From contig NZ_JBNNTI010000014.1 of NCBI RefSeq assembly GCF_050278625.1, forward strand, positions 22,216 through 86,215: DNA of 64,000 bases, in the 5' to 3' direction. Under the pieces are notes generated by a model. The model worked only from the letters and a program-made list of their open reading frames with translations. It did not search any database and was not told the DNA's origin. The position numbers and the translations under genes were made by a program. Below, piece after piece: positions 36,388 through 46,005 of the stretch. The DNA is from Viridibacillus sp050278625 (lineage in GTDB: Bacteria > Bacillota > Bacilli > Bacillales_A > Planococcaceae). Every line of letters starts with the position of its first letter. The first letter of the stretch is position 1.

Positions 36388-37050
36388 GTTGGCCACGCGG
36401 ATTTTCGTTAGTCCTACTAAATTAAGACCTATCGCAAGAATCATAACGCCACCCGTTGCAGTCATTTCTTGGATGAACATCTGTAGTGCTTCATCAGGTA
36501 TAAACCGGCTAATTTGCCCTGCAAAAATAGCAATAATACCTTGATACAAAAATAACGGGACAGCGGATAAAATAACGCCAATTCCCATTGTCGAAGCTAA
36601 AATTACGGCTGTAAAACCATCAATAATACCTTTTGTTATTAAAACAGAATGATCATTTCGTAGCCCGCTATCCAATGCACCTATAATAGCCATTGAACCG
36701 ATAACAAAGATAAGAGTAGCATTAACAAATCCTTGCGAAATATTGCCACCCTTAGCCTTGTTTCCTAATTTCCTCTCAAGAAATTGACCTAAACGGTTTA
36801 ATTGCTTATCTAAATCAATCCATTCTCCTAGAATTGCACCAAATACAAGGCTAACTATGACGATTATAAAATTCTCGCTTTGTATCCCCATTTGGATGCC
36901 TAATACTGCTACAGCCAAGCCTATAATACTCATCACTGTCTCTTTTGTATTATCAGGTATTTTCTGTAACAATATACCAATTAACGTACCTATTACAATT
37001 AGAATCGCGTTTATTGCCGTACCTAATAAAACCAAGTGAAATCCTCTCAA
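36331..37050 (-). CDS. DUF554 family membrane protein
   Basis: 239 residues with about six or seven membrane segments and GEWIDLDKQLNRLG between spans, typical of DUF554 (YdfK/YqgA). Substrate unknown. It overlaps the parB stop by 4 bases on the upstream side and the yyaC 3' end on the other. Confidence 0.85.
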   Translation of the reverse strand: MRGFHLVLLGTAINAILIVIGTLIGILLQKIPDNTKETVMSIIGLAVAVLGIQMGIQSENFIIVIVSLVFGAILGEWIDLDKQLNRLGQFLERKLGNKAKGGNISQGFVNATLIFVIGSMAIIGALDSGLRNDHSVLITKGIIDGFTAVILASTMGIGVILSAVPLFLYQGIIAIFAGQISRFIPDEALQMFIQEMTATGGVMILAIGLNLVGLTKIRVANLLPGILVVAIAVMFMYLF

Positions 37051-37886
37051 TCTTCGAGTAATTCTAATATACGTTCTAAATCATCTGCAGAGAAAAATTC
37101 AATTTCAATTTTCCCTTTGTTTTTTGACTCCTTAATCGTTACATTCGTACCAAAGTAATCACGTAATTGTGATTCTTTTTCAGCAATGAAAATATCTTTT
37201 TTCACTGTCTTCTTTGTTTCACGTGAAACATTGTCATTCATAGATTGTACTAATGCCTCTAACTGACGAACGTTTAAATGTTGAGTTAACACTTTTTCAG
37301 TTACTTGAGATATTAATTTCCTTCTTTTTAATCCAAGTAATGCACGACCGTGTCCCATTGTTATTTTACCTTCTGATAAAAGAGTACGTACATCTTCCGG
37401 TAACGCTAACAATCGGATATGATTTGCGATATGTGGGCGGCTTTTCCCCAAACGAGATGCTAGTTGTTCCTGTGTTAAATTTAAATTATCCATTAGATTT
37501 GTATAAGCTTCCGCTTCTTCTATTGGCGTTAAATCCTCACGCTGTAAGTTTTCAAGAATTGCAAACTCCATCATCTGCTGATCGTCCATCTCTCGAACAA
37601 CAACTGGAATTTCTGTTAATCCTGCAAGTTTAGAAGCTCTAAATCTTCTTTCACCAACAACAATTTCATAAAAATTTACTCGTTTGCGGGCAATTATCGG
37701 CTGTAAAACACCATGTTCTTTAATGGATAATGCTAATTCCTCAATTGCAGACTCATCAAAAATTTTCCGAGGTTGATATGGATTTGCACGTAAATCTGTT
37801 AATGCCAAATGCTCTACTGTTTCATTAGTAGATAAAGATTCCCCCGGGAATAATGCGTTAATTCCCTTTCCTAGACCTTTAGCCAT
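37047..37886 (-). CDS. parB: Chromosome partitioning protein ParB (Spo0J)
   Basis: 279 residues. KGLGKGINALFP start, the ParB/Srx CTPase domain with GERRFRASKLAG (CTP-binding motif) and the helix-turn-helix LTQEQLASRLGKSRPHIANH. It loads at parS, slides as a CTP clamp and recruits SMC. It carries a perfect parS in its own sequence (37215-37230) and overlaps parA by 8 bases. Confidence 0.95.
   Translation of the reverse strand: MAKGLGKGINALFPGESLSTNETVEHLALTDLRANPYQPRKIFDESAIEELALSIKEHGVLQPIIARKRVNFYEIVVGERRFRASKLAGLTEIPVVVREMDDQQMMEFAILENLQREDLTPIEEAEAYTNLMDNLNLTQEQLASRLGKSRPHIANHIRLLALPEDVRTLLSEGKITMGHGRALLGLKRRKLISQVTEKVLTQHLNVRQLEALVQSMNDNVSRETKKTVKKDIFIAEKESQLRDYFGTNVTIKESKNKGKIEIEFFSADDLERILELLED
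37215..37230. promoter_or_regulatory. parS centromere site inside parB
   Basis: TGTTTCACGTGAAACA is a perfect 16-bp palindromic parS, placed inside parB as in B. subtilis. Confidence 0.95.
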
Positions 37887-38640
37887 TTTTAATCACTTCC
37901 CTTGCAAGCTCTAAATACCCCTCTGCCCCACGCGATTTTGCATCATATACAATAATCGGTTCACCATGACTTGGTGCTTCACTCAAACGAACATTACGTG
38001 GGATAACCGTTTTAAATACTTTATCTTGAAAGTATTTTTTTACTTCCTCAATTACTTGAAGACCAAGATTCGTACGCGCGTCGAGCATCGTCAATAAAAC
38101 ACCCTCAATTGTTAGTTGATGATTTAAATGCTTCTGCACTAAACGTACAGTTGATAATAGCTGACTTAATCCTTCTAATGCGTAATATTCACATTGTACA
38201 GGAATCAAAATCGAATCAGATGCTGTTAATGAATTAATTGTTAATAAACCAAGAGATGGTGGACAGTCAATTACAATGTAATCATAGTCATTTTTTATAT
38301 CATCAATTGCATGTTTTAACCGTACTTCTCTTGAAATTGTTGATACTAATTCTATTTCAGCTCCTGCTAATGCAATTGTAGCAGGTACTATATATAAATT
38401 TTCAACCTTTGTTTCTCGAATGACATCTTTAATTGGTTCGTCATCAATTAGCACATCATATATACATTTATGTACTTCGCCTTTGTTAACCCCAACTCCA
38501 CTCGTTGCATTGCCTTGAGGGTCTGTATCAATCATTAATACTTTTTTACCTAAATGGGCGAGGCAAGCGCTAAGATTAACTGATGTTGTAGTTTTTCCTA
38601 CGCCGCCTTTCTGGTTAGCGATTGCAATTGTTTTACCCAC
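37879..38640 (-). CDS. parA: Chromosome partitioning ATPase ParA (Soj)
   Basis: 253 residues. The deviant Walker A NQKGGVGKTTTSVNL, DTDPQGNATSG and DCPPSLGLLT are diagnostic. It works with ParB in origin segregation and modulates DnaA activity. First of parA-parB-DUF554; the stop overlaps the parB start. Confidence 0.96.
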   Translation of the reverse strand: MGKTIAIANQKGGVGKTTTSVNLSACLAHLGKKVLMIDTDPQGNATSGVGVNKGEVHKCIYDVLIDDEPIKDVIRETKVENLYIVPATIALAGAEIELVSTISREVRLKHAIDDIKNDYDYIVIDCPPSLGLLTINSLTASDSILIPVQCEYYALEGLSQLLSTVRLVQKHLNHQLTIEGVLLTMLDARTNLGLQVIEEVKKYFQDKVFKTVIPRNVRLSEAPSHGEPIIVYDAKSRGAEGYLELAREVIKNG

Positions 38641-38767
38641 ATGTGCACCTGCTTTCCAAAATCAATTTTATAAAAATAGGCAATATTAAATTAATTTGAA
38701 TACCTAATTTTCATTCTATCAAAAAAATGTACAATAGGCTCATATTATAAAATAAAAATATATAAAA

Positions 38768-38799
38768 AAACTCTTGTCCTAAATACTAGACAAGAGTTT
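38768..38799 (-). terminator. Terminator of noc
   Basis: AAACTCTTGTC pairs with GACAAGAGTTT around a ten-base loop; a run of T follows on the minus strand. Confidence 0.85.
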
Positions 38800-38812
38800 A
38801 AAATAGATGAAA

Positions 38813-39673
38813 TTATGATTTCTTTTTCGGTATTTTCACAGTGATTTGATAAAACTCATCATGTTCTTCTTCTTCGGCTTCTAAATTAATACCTGTTTTT
38901 GTGACCATCGTAAGTGATTGTCTAATTGTATTTAATGCGATACGAATGTCTTTACTAATTGCTTTACGAGTTGGCTTGTTTTTCTTTGGCTTCTCAGCAG
39001 GATTTAGAATTTCATCAATTCTTTGCTCTAATTGTCGCACATTATAATCATTGTCGATTATTTCTTGTAACAACGATAACTGCAATTCTTTGTCTTTGAC
39101 GGGCACTAAGGCACGTGCATGACGTTCTGAAATTTCCCTTTTTAAAATAGCCATTTGAATTTCTTCAGGTAGCTTTAATAAGCGGATTTTATTAGCTATT
39201 GTCGACTGACCTTTACCAAGCCTTTGAGCAAGTGCTTCTTGTGTTAAACCATGAAGTTCTAATAATTTTAGGTAAGCTTGTGCTTCTTCAATTGATGTAA
39301 GCTCTTCACGTTGTAAGTTTTCGATTAATGCAACTGAAGCCGTTTCTTTATCGTTCATTTCACGAACGATAGCGGGTACTTCTGTCCACTCTAGCATTTT
39401 CATTGCTCGATAACGACGCTCGCCTGCAATTATTTCGTAATGACCTTCTTCCATTTTTCGAACGACGATTGGTTGAATTACACCGTGTGTACGGATTGTT
39501 CGTGCAAGCTCTTCAATCTTCGAATCATCGAAAATTGTACGTGGCTGATAACGATTCGGCTGGATCTCATTAATAAGGAGTTTAACAACCGATTCCGCAC
39601 TTTCTACCTCATTTTTCGAGTCGTGTTCTACTTTCTCACCACTTCCAAAAAAACGTGAAAAAGTACTTTTCAT
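38813..39673 (-). CDS. noc: Nucleoid occlusion protein Noc
   Basis: 286 residues, a ParB paralogue. The N-terminal amphipathic start MKSTFSRFFGSGEK is the membrane-binding helix typical of Noc. GERRYRAMKMLEW is the CTP motif and LTQEALAQRLGKGQSTIANK the helix-turn-helix. It binds its own NBS sites and blocks division over the nucleoid. Position between rsmG and parA identifies it as Noc rather than ParB. Confidence 0.93.
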   Translation of the reverse strand: MKSTFSRFFGSGEKVEHDSKNEVESAESVVKLLINEIQPNRYQPRTIFDDSKIEELARTIRTHGVIQPIVVRKMEEGHYEIIAGERRYRAMKMLEWTEVPAIVREMNDKETASVALIENLQREELTSIEEAQAYLKLLELHGLTQEALAQRLGKGQSTIANKIRLLKLPEEIQMAILKREISERHARALVPVKDKELQLSLLQEIIDNDYNVRQLEQRIDEILNPAEKPKKNKPTRKAISKDIRIALNTIRQSLTMVTKTGINLEAEEEEHDEFYQITVKIPKKKS

Positions 39674-39844
39674 CCCTTGGCACCACCTTTAACGATATTT
39701 CCAAGCATTCTCCATCTAATATCATAGTAAAAGCCCGTTAGAAGGTGGAGAGAACTATTTATATTTTGACTATCATTGTGCAATAAGTAATACTTCTATA
39801 TATCATTATAGTTATTTTCGATAAAAAACGTAAGCACCCTTTTA

Positions 39845-39860
39845 TGTTTCACGTGGAACG
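39845..39860. promoter_or_regulatory. Near-perfect parS between noc and rsmG
   Basis: TGTTTCACGTGGAACG differs from a functional degenerate parS by the last base. It lies in the 193-bp noc-rsmG gap. Affinity is untested. Confidence 0.7.
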
Positions 39861-39866
39861 AAACAG

Positions 39867-40583
39867 TTATTGGATTGGTGATTTGTTTGGTACACCTGGC
39901 TTACGTGGATATTTCTTCGGTGTATTTTTTGTTTTATTAAAAATAAAAATTGAACGTTCACTATCTTCAATTGGTAATAAAAATGAATGGCTATCTACTA
40001 ATTTAGCACCTAATACTGTTAAAGCTTTTTTAGCATCCTTCATTTCTTCATCACCACTTGCTGCTTTCATCGCAACAAAATGACCGTTTGTTTTCACAAG
40101 AGGGATACACAGCTCAGAAAGTACTGATAATCTAGCAACTGCACGCGCTGTTACAAGATCAAATTGTTCTCTATATTTTGGATTTTGGCCAAAATCCTCT
40201 GCACGTGAATGAACGAATTCTACTTGGTCTAAATGTAACTGTTCACTTAAATGTGTTAAAAATTGAATACGTTTATTTAATGAATCTACAATTGTCACCT
40301 GTAAATGTGGGAAACAGATCTTAATTGGAATGCTTGGGAAACCTGCACCTGCTCCTACATCACATAATGATTGTACTTTATCGAAATCCATATAAAAAGA
40401 AGCACTAATAGAATCGTAGAAATGCTTTAAATAAACAGATGGCTTATCAGTAATTGCAGTTAAGTTCATTTTTTCATTCCATTCAACTAATAGCTCAAAA
40501 TAAGTATGAAATTGTTTTAACTGTCCCTCTGATAACTCAATTCCTTGTTCCTTTAAAGCTTGCACAAACTGTTCTTCGTTCAT
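39867..40583 (-). CDS. rsmG: 16S rRNA (guanine-527-N7) methyltransferase RsmG
   Basis: 238 residues. CDVGAGAGFPSIPIKI is the SAM site, and LVTARAVARLSVL is family-typical. It makes m7G527, whose loss gives low-level streptomycin resistance. It follows mnmG by about 40 bases in the mnmE-mnmG-rsmG unit. Confidence 0.95.
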   Translation of the reverse strand: MNEEQFVQALKEQGIELSEGQLKQFHTYFELLVEWNEKMNLTAITDKPSVYLKHFYDSISASFYMDFDKVQSLCDVGAGAGFPSIPIKICFPHLQVTIVDSLNKRIQFLTHLSEQLHLDQVEFVHSRAEDFGQNPKYREQFDLVTARAVARLSVLSELCIPLVKTNGHFVAMKAASGDEEMKDAKKALTVLGAKLVDSHSFLLPIEDSERSIFIFNKTKNTPKKYPRKPGVPNKSPIQ

Positions 40584-40624
40584 GATTTTCCCCTTCCATG
40601 TAGTGCCACTATAGTTTTGTCATA

Positions 40625-42523
40625 TTATTCGTTGCTTGCTAATTTCGCTATTCTACCATGTTCAATATACACTAGTAAAATTGAAATGTCAGCAGGGTTT
40701 ACACCTGAGATACGTGATGCCTGTGCAACAGATAGTGGTCTTACTTGTTTTAATTTTTGTTTTGCTTCGGTTGCAATTCCTGAAATTGCTTCATAATCAA
40801 TATTCTCTGGAATTTTTTTATCTTCCATTTTTTTAAGCTTATCTACTTGTTGAAGTGCTTTTTCAATGTAGCCTTCATATTTCACTTGAATTTCGATTTG
40901 CTCTTTTTCTTCTGTTGATAGCTCTGTTGGTGACTCTGTTAATGTTGACAGTAATCCATACGTCATTTCTGGTCGTTTTAATAGATCTGCGGCACGAATA
41001 CCATCTTTTAATTCACTACTACCTAAATCACGTAATAAGCCTTGTGTTTTAGCATCTGGTTTTAAAATGGTATTACGCAGACGTTTAATCTCATTATCTA
41101 CTTTTTGACGTTTTGTATCAAATCTATCATAACGCTCTTGGGTAATTAAACCTGCTTCATAAGCACGATCAGATAAACGCATATCTGCATTGTCATGACG
41201 TAGTAATAATCGGTATTCTGCACGAGAAGTTAATAGACGGTATGGTTCGTTTGTTCCTTTTGTTACAAGGTCATCGATTAACACACCTATATATGCATCT
41301 GCACGTCCTAAAATCATCTCTTCTTTACCAAGTGCTTTAGCAGCAGCGTTAATACCAGCCATCAATCCTTGGCCAGCTGCTTCCTCATAACCTGAAGTAC
41401 CATTAATTTGACCAGCTGTGTATAAGTTTGCAATACGTTTAGTTTCTAATGTCGGCCATAATTGAGTTGGTACAATTGCATCGTATTCGATGGCGTAACC
41501 TGCCCGCATCATCTCTGCCTTTTCTAGACCTGGCACTGATTCCAATAATTTGCGTTGTACATGTTCTGGTAAGCTTGTTGACAACCCTTGAACATACACT
41601 TCACGTGTATCACGGCCTTCTGGTTCTAAGAATAGTTGATGACGAGGTTTATCACTAAAACGAACAACCTTATCTTCAATTGATGGGCAGTAACGTGGAC
41701 CAGTACCTTTAATCATCCCTGAATACATTGGAGATAAATGAAGATTATCATTAATGATTTCATGTGTTTCTTCGCTAGTATATGTTAACCAACATGGTAG
41801 TTGATCTATGATATATTCAGTTGTTTCATAACTAAACGCTCGAGGCTCTGTATCACCAGGTTGAATTTCAGTTTTACTGTAATCAATTGTCTTACTGTTA
41901 ACACGTGGTGGTGTACCTGTTTTAAAGCGTACTAATTCAAAGCCAAGTTCTTTTAGATTATCCGCTAATTTAATAGAGGGCTGTTGATTATTTGGACCAC
42001 TTGAATATTTCAAATCTCCAATAATGATTTCACCACGTAGGAATGTACCTGTTGTAACAATAACTGTTTTTGCATGATAAACAGCACCGACTTGAGTAAC
42101 AATACCTGTTACTTCACCATTTTCAACAATTAATTCATCTACCATTGCTTGGTGAATTGTAAGGTTGTCTTCATCTTCTAATAGTTTTTTCATTTCTCGT
42201 TGGTAAAGTACTTTATCTGCTTGTGCACGTAATGCACGTACTGCAGGGCCCTTACCTGTATTTAACATACGCATTTGGATATGCGTTTTGTCGATAATTT
42301 TACTCATCGCACCGCCTAATGCGTCAATTTCGCGTACAACAATTCCTTTAGCTGGACCACCTACTGATGGGTTACATGGCATAAAGGCAATCATATCAAG
42401 ATTGATTGTTAGCATGAGTGTTTTTGCACCCATTCTTGATGCAGCATATGCAGATTCTACTCCTGCATGACCTGCTCCAATTACAATCACATCGAACGTG
42501 CCTGCTTCAAATTTTGTTGGCAT
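40625..42523 (-). CDS. mnmG: tRNA uridine-34 modification enzyme MnmG
   Basis: 632 residues. VIGAGHAGVESAYA binds FAD; GPRYCPSIEDKVVRF and INGTSGYEEAAGQGL are conserved GidA blocks. With MnmE it installs the cmnm5 group on wobble uridine of tRNAs. Downstream of mnmE. Confidence 0.96.
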   Translation of the reverse strand: MPTKFEAGTFDVIVIGAGHAGVESAYAASRMGAKTLMLTINLDMIAFMPCNPSVGGPAKGIVVREIDALGGAMSKIIDKTHIQMRMLNTGKGPAVRALRAQADKVLYQREMKKLLEDEDNLTIHQAMVDELIVENGEVTGIVTQVGAVYHAKTVIVTTGTFLRGEIIIGDLKYSSGPNNQQPSIKLADNLKELGFELVRFKTGTPPRVNSKTIDYSKTEIQPGDTEPRAFSYETTEYIIDQLPCWLTYTSEETHEIINDNLHLSPMYSGMIKGTGPRYCPSIEDKVVRFSDKPRHQLFLEPEGRDTREVYVQGLSTSLPEHVQRKLLESVPGLEKAEMMRAGYAIEYDAIVPTQLWPTLETKRIANLYTAGQINGTSGYEEAAGQGLMAGINAAAKALGKEEMILGRADAYIGVLIDDLVTKGTNEPYRLLTSRAEYRLLLRHDNADMRLSDRAYEAGLITQERYDRFDTKRQKVDNEIKRLRNTILKPDAKTQGLLRDLGSSELKDGIRAADLLKRPEMTYGLLSTLTESPTELSTEEKEQIEIQVKYEGYIEKALQQVDKLKKMEDKKIPENIDYEAISGIATEAKQKLKQVRPLSVAQASRISGVNPADISILLVYIEHGRIAKLASNE

Positions 42524-42551
42524 GCTCGTTACTTCCTTTCTATATTTAAGT

Positions 42552-43937
42552 TTATTTCCCTAAACAAAATTGCGAAAATAGCTGATTGATTAGACTCTCT
42601 TGCACGGTATCTCCAATAATTTCACCAAGAATTTCCCATGTTCTAGTAACATCGATTTGAATCATATCAACAGGCACGTCTACATGAGCTGCTTCAATGG
42701 CATCCTTAATCGTTGAATGTGCTTGGTGTAATAAAGCGATATGGCGTGCATTTGATACATATGTCATATCTCCAGCATCTAATGAACCTTCAAAGAATAA
42801 TGCCGCAATTGCTTCCTCAAGCTCAGTGACACCTTCTTCTTTAAGTAAAGATGTTGTCACCACTTTATGATTTCCTGCTAATGCTTGTACACGAGCTAAA
42901 TCGATTTGTTGTGACAAATCTGTTTTATTGACAACGACTATATAGTCCATACTTTGAATCGTTTCGAAAAGACGCTCATCTTCATCGGTAAGCTCATCTC
43001 CATAGTTTACAACAAGAAGGATTAAATCTGCTTCTTTCAAAACTTGTCGAGAACGTTCTACACCGATGCGCTCAACAATGTCCTCTGTTTCGCGAATACC
43101 TGCAGTATCAACCAAACGTAGTGGAACACCCCGTACATTTACGTACTCTTCTATAATATCACGCGTTGTACCAGCAACGTCTGTAACGATTGCTTTATTT
43201 TCTTGTACAATGCTATTTAATAGTGACGATTTGCCAACATTCGGACGACCTAGTATAACAGTTGAAAGGCCCTCACGCAAAATTTTACCCTGAGAAGATG
43301 TTTGTAAAAGTTTCTCGATTTCTTTCATTACCCATGTAGATTTTTCGAGCATAAGCGGAATCGTCATCTCTTCTACATCGTCATATTCTGGATAATCTAT
43401 GTTCACTTCTACTTGCGCTAAAGTTTCTAGTAAAGCTTGTCTAAGCTCGCCGATTAATCGTGATAATTTCCCGTCCATCTGACCAAGTGCTACATTCATT
43501 GCACGGTCTGTTTTTGCACGAATTAAATCCATAACAGCTTCTGCTTGAGATAAATCAATTCGACCATTTAAGAAGGCTCTCTTTGTAAATTCACCAGGCT
43601 CTGCTAATCGCGCACCATTTTTCAATACTAACTGCAATACTCGATTCACCGAAACTATTCCACCGTGACAGTTGATTTCTACTACATCTTCACGTGTAAA
43701 TGTTTTTGGCCCTTTCATCATTGATAGCATAACTTCCTCTACTACCTCACCTGATTCCGGCTCCTTTAAATGTCCATAATGAATCGTATGTGACGGCTGT
43801 GTGGATAACTTTTTCCGGCTCGGCGAATGAAACACACGATCCGCAATAGCAACAGCATCATCCCCACTCAAACGGACAATGGCAATTGCTCCCTCACCCA
43901 TTGGCGTTGAGATAGCCGCAATTGTATCGAACTCCAT
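42552..43937 (-). CDS. mnmE: tRNA modification GTPase MnmE (TrmE)
   Basis: 461 residues. N-terminal tetrahydrofolate-binding domain, then a G domain with GRPNVGKSSLLN, DTAGIRE and NKTD, inserted in the helical domain, and the C-terminal CLGK motif with the functional Cys. It is the GTPase partner of MnmG. A perfect DnaA box (43800-43808) lies in its 5' part. Confidence 0.96.
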   Translation of the reverse strand: MEFDTIAAISTPMGEGAIAIVRLSGDDAVAIADRVFHSPSRKKLSTQPSHTIHYGHLKEPESGEVVEEVMLSMMKGPKTFTREDVVEINCHGGIVSVNRVLQLVLKNGARLAEPGEFTKRAFLNGRIDLSQAEAVMDLIRAKTDRAMNVALGQMDGKLSRLIGELRQALLETLAQVEVNIDYPEYDDVEEMTIPLMLEKSTWVMKEIEKLLQTSSQGKILREGLSTVILGRPNVGKSSLLNSIVQENKAIVTDVAGTTRDIIEEYVNVRGVPLRLVDTAGIRETEDIVERIGVERSRQVLKEADLILLVVNYGDELTDEDERLFETIQSMDYIVVVNKTDLSQQIDLARVQALAGNHKVVTTSLLKEEGVTELEEAIAALFFEGSLDAGDMTYVSNARHIALLHQAHSTIKDAIEAAHVDVPVDMIQIDVTRTWEILGEIIGDTVQESLINQLFSQFCLGK

Positions 43938-43964
43938 AGATAATACCTCCTAAAAAATTAAAAA

Positions 43965-43982
43965 TTATCCACATGTGGATAA
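43965..43982. promoter_or_regulatory. Back-to-back DnaA boxes upstream of mnmE
   Basis: TTATCCACA and its complement TGTGGATAA abut to form an 18-bp palindrome, with a one-mismatch box at 44042-44050 and a perfect one inside mnmE at 43800. About 3.3 kb from dnaA. I recall DnaA binding near trmE in B. subtilis. Confidence 0.75.
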
Positions 43983-44068
43983 CCTAAAACGAACTAACTC
44001 TCTAACATACAATAATAGCATAAAAGCACGAAAAGTAGAATTGTGGACAACTTATTTTAAATGCTGAA

Positions 44069-44230
44069 GGCGCTCATTCAGCTGCGACAAGCTTTGGAAT
44101 TTTCGAATCAAAGTCTCTTTTAGACTTTGACCGAGAAAAATGGAAACGACCTCGAGCAGCTAGCGCCGATAAACTTAAGTGCACGGCGTCCTATCGCAAC
44201 GGTTATCTGACCCACTTCCTGTGGGCATCC
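44069..44230. other. Structured intergenic element between mnmE and jag
   Basis: GGCGCT and AGCTGC (44069-44085) pair with GCAGCT and AGCGCC (44156-44167). Inside sits a clean hairpin, CAAAGTCT with AGACTTTG (about 44109-44129), and beyond it CCCAC/GTGGG (about 44211-44225). It is richer in GC than its surroundings and contains no ORF. It may be an interspersed repeat or a structured RNA. The remainder of the gap holds DnaA boxes and the jag terminator. Confidence 0.4.
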
Positions 44231-44309
44231 GACAATTTTATATTCATAAACTCAATATCTAACAAATATATATATGCCACTTCACTAAAATTATCCATTA
44301 AAATATTCA

Positions 44310-44342
44310 AAAGCCCATCTCATTTAAAATGAGATGGGCTTT
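44310..44342 (-). terminator. Terminator of rnpA-yidC-jag
   Basis: AAAGCCCATCTCATTT pairs perfectly with AAATGAGATGGGCTTT around a single base or small loop, just after the jag stop; TTTTGAAT follows on the minus strand. Confidence 0.8.
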
Positions 44343-44357
44343 AACAGAATTTTTCAT

Positions 44358-45182
44358 TTATCGAATCGGTTCTATAACTAAATAGCGTTTAGTATCCGAT
44401 CCAACGGAATACGTTTCGATATCAACTCGACTAGCAAGAATATGATGGATAATTTTCCGCTCATTCGAAGGCATTGGCTCTAACTCAATCTTTTTCCCTG
44501 TATAAACAGCCTTATCTGCCATACGATTTGCTAGCTGCTCCAATGATTCTTGACGACGCTTACGATAATTTTCTACATCTAATTTTACTAAGACGAATCG
44601 TTTTGCGTATTGATGCACAACTAATTGTGTCAATTCTTGAAGGGAGTTTAGTGTTTGACCGCGTTTACCTATTAGTAATGCAGCCTTTTTGCTCTCTAAA
44701 CTAATATTAATGGTTTTACCCTTTTCATGAACATCAATAGTTAAGTCATTGATATCTAATTGCTTTGCAATATCTGTTAAATAGGTAATTGCATGCTGAA
44801 TAGCTACTGTATTATCGTTACGCTTCTCATCTACTAATTCATTTTCATTAACTAACAACGTTAATGGTTCTTGTAAGTCTTCAGTTGTTGATTCTTGTAT
44901 ATTTTCTACTTCACTTTGTGAAATAACAGCTACTACTTCTGCAGATTCTATTTCACTTGGTTCTACTATTGCCTGTTGCACAGATTCTTTTTCTTGATCA
45001 GATTTCCCAAGTTGTTTTTCAGTTACACGTACATTCGCTTTACGTGAACCAAAACCTAAAAAACCCTTTTTACCTTCTTGAAGTATTTCAATATCTACTT
45101 GCTCGCGGGTAAGGTCAAGCTCTTTTAACGCTATAGAGATCGCTTCTTTTACGTTTGCTCCCATTTGCGTGATCTGTTTCAC
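44358..45182 (-). CDS. jag: RNA-binding protein Jag (KhpB)
   Basis: 274 residues. Jag-N domain (1-52, KKGFLGFGSRKANVRV), an acidic low-complexity linker, a KH domain with GKRGQTLNSLQEL, and R3H with RKRRQESLEQLANRMADKA. KhpB with KhpA binds RNA and affects cell elongation. The start overlaps the yidC stop by 4 bases. Confidence 0.94.
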   Translation of the reverse strand: MKQITQMGANVKEAISIALKELDLTREQVDIEILQEGKKGFLGFGSRKANVRVTEKQLGKSDQEKESVQQAIVEPSEIESAEVVAVISQSEVENIQESTTEDLQEPLTLLVNENELVDEKRNDNTVAIQHAITYLTDIAKQLDINDLTIDVHEKGKTINISLESKKAALLIGKRGQTLNSLQELTQLVVHQYAKRFVLVKLDVENYRKRRQESLEQLANRMADKAVYTGKKIELEPMPSNERKIIHHILASRVDIETYSVGSDTKRYLVIEPIR

Positions 45183-45946
45183 TTTTTGGCCCCTCCTGTT
45201 TTTGCAGGTTTAGTTGTCTTGTTCCAAGGCTTATACATAACAAGGTTTTGTATGAATGTAATAACATTACCAATTACCCAATAAAGTGATAAAGCGGCCG
45301 GTAAATAGCTACCTAAACCAATAATCATAAACGGCATGATGTACATCATAATTCGCATTTGTGGATTATCCATTGCTGGACCAGTACGTAGAACAATAAA
45401 CTGCATGATACCTGCTAGAACAGCAAGTACAATACTCGGTTCTGCTAGTGGGAACATGAAAAAGTCGCCCAAGTTAATTTCTGGTGTTGAGTTCATACGA
45501 CTAATTGCATGATAGAAACCAATTAGAATCGGCATTTGGATCAGCACTGGCAAACATCCAGCGGCTGGATTAGCACCAGACTCACTCATTAATTTCATCA
45601 TTTCTTCTTGATACTTTTTCTGCGTTACTGCATCTTTAGAGCTGTATTTCTCTTTTAACTTCGCCAATTTAGGCTGTAATTCTTGCATTTTCTTCGCACT
45701 TTTTGTCTGTTTAATCATTAACGGCAAAATAGCTAAACGAATAATGATCGTTACACAAACTATCCCCCACGCATACGTACCAAGTATTCCTTTAAATAGT
45801 GTTATGAAAGATACGAATGGCCAAACGATATATTTGCTCCAAAAGCCTTCCGTATCACTATAAATTGGTTGGTTATACTCTGTACACCCAGTTAATAATA
45901 ATGTTAATGAAGTAAGCGCGAGAATGATCCAAAGTTTCTTCTTCAA
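45179..45946 (-). CDS. yidC: Membrane protein insertase YidC (SpoIIIJ/YidC1)
   Basis: 255 residues, the short Gram-positive form. A lipoprotein signal (LTLLLTGC) and five membrane segments; the conserved Arg in the first long span (TIIIRLAILPLM) is the hydrophilic-groove residue. It inserts membrane proteins with or without Sec. In the rnpA-yidC-jag set. SpoIIIJ forms support sporulation in Bacillus. Confidence 0.95.
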   Translation of the reverse strand: MKKKLWIILALTSLTLLLTGCTEYNQPIYSDTEGFWSKYIVWPFVSFITLFKGILGTYAWGIVCVTIIIRLAILPLMIKQTKSAKKMQELQPKLAKLKEKYSSKDAVTQKKYQEEMMKLMSESGANPAAGCLPVLIQMPILIGFYHAISRMNSTPEINLGDFFMFPLAEPSIVLAVLAGIMQFIVLRTGPAMDNPQMRIMMYIMPFMIIGLGSYLPAALSLYWVIGNVITFIQNLVMYKPWNKTTKPAKTGGAKK

Positions 45947-46005
45947 TCTTCATCCCCCTAAAATAACTTTCGTTTTCTATCAGCTATTTTATCATGCACT
46001 TTCTA

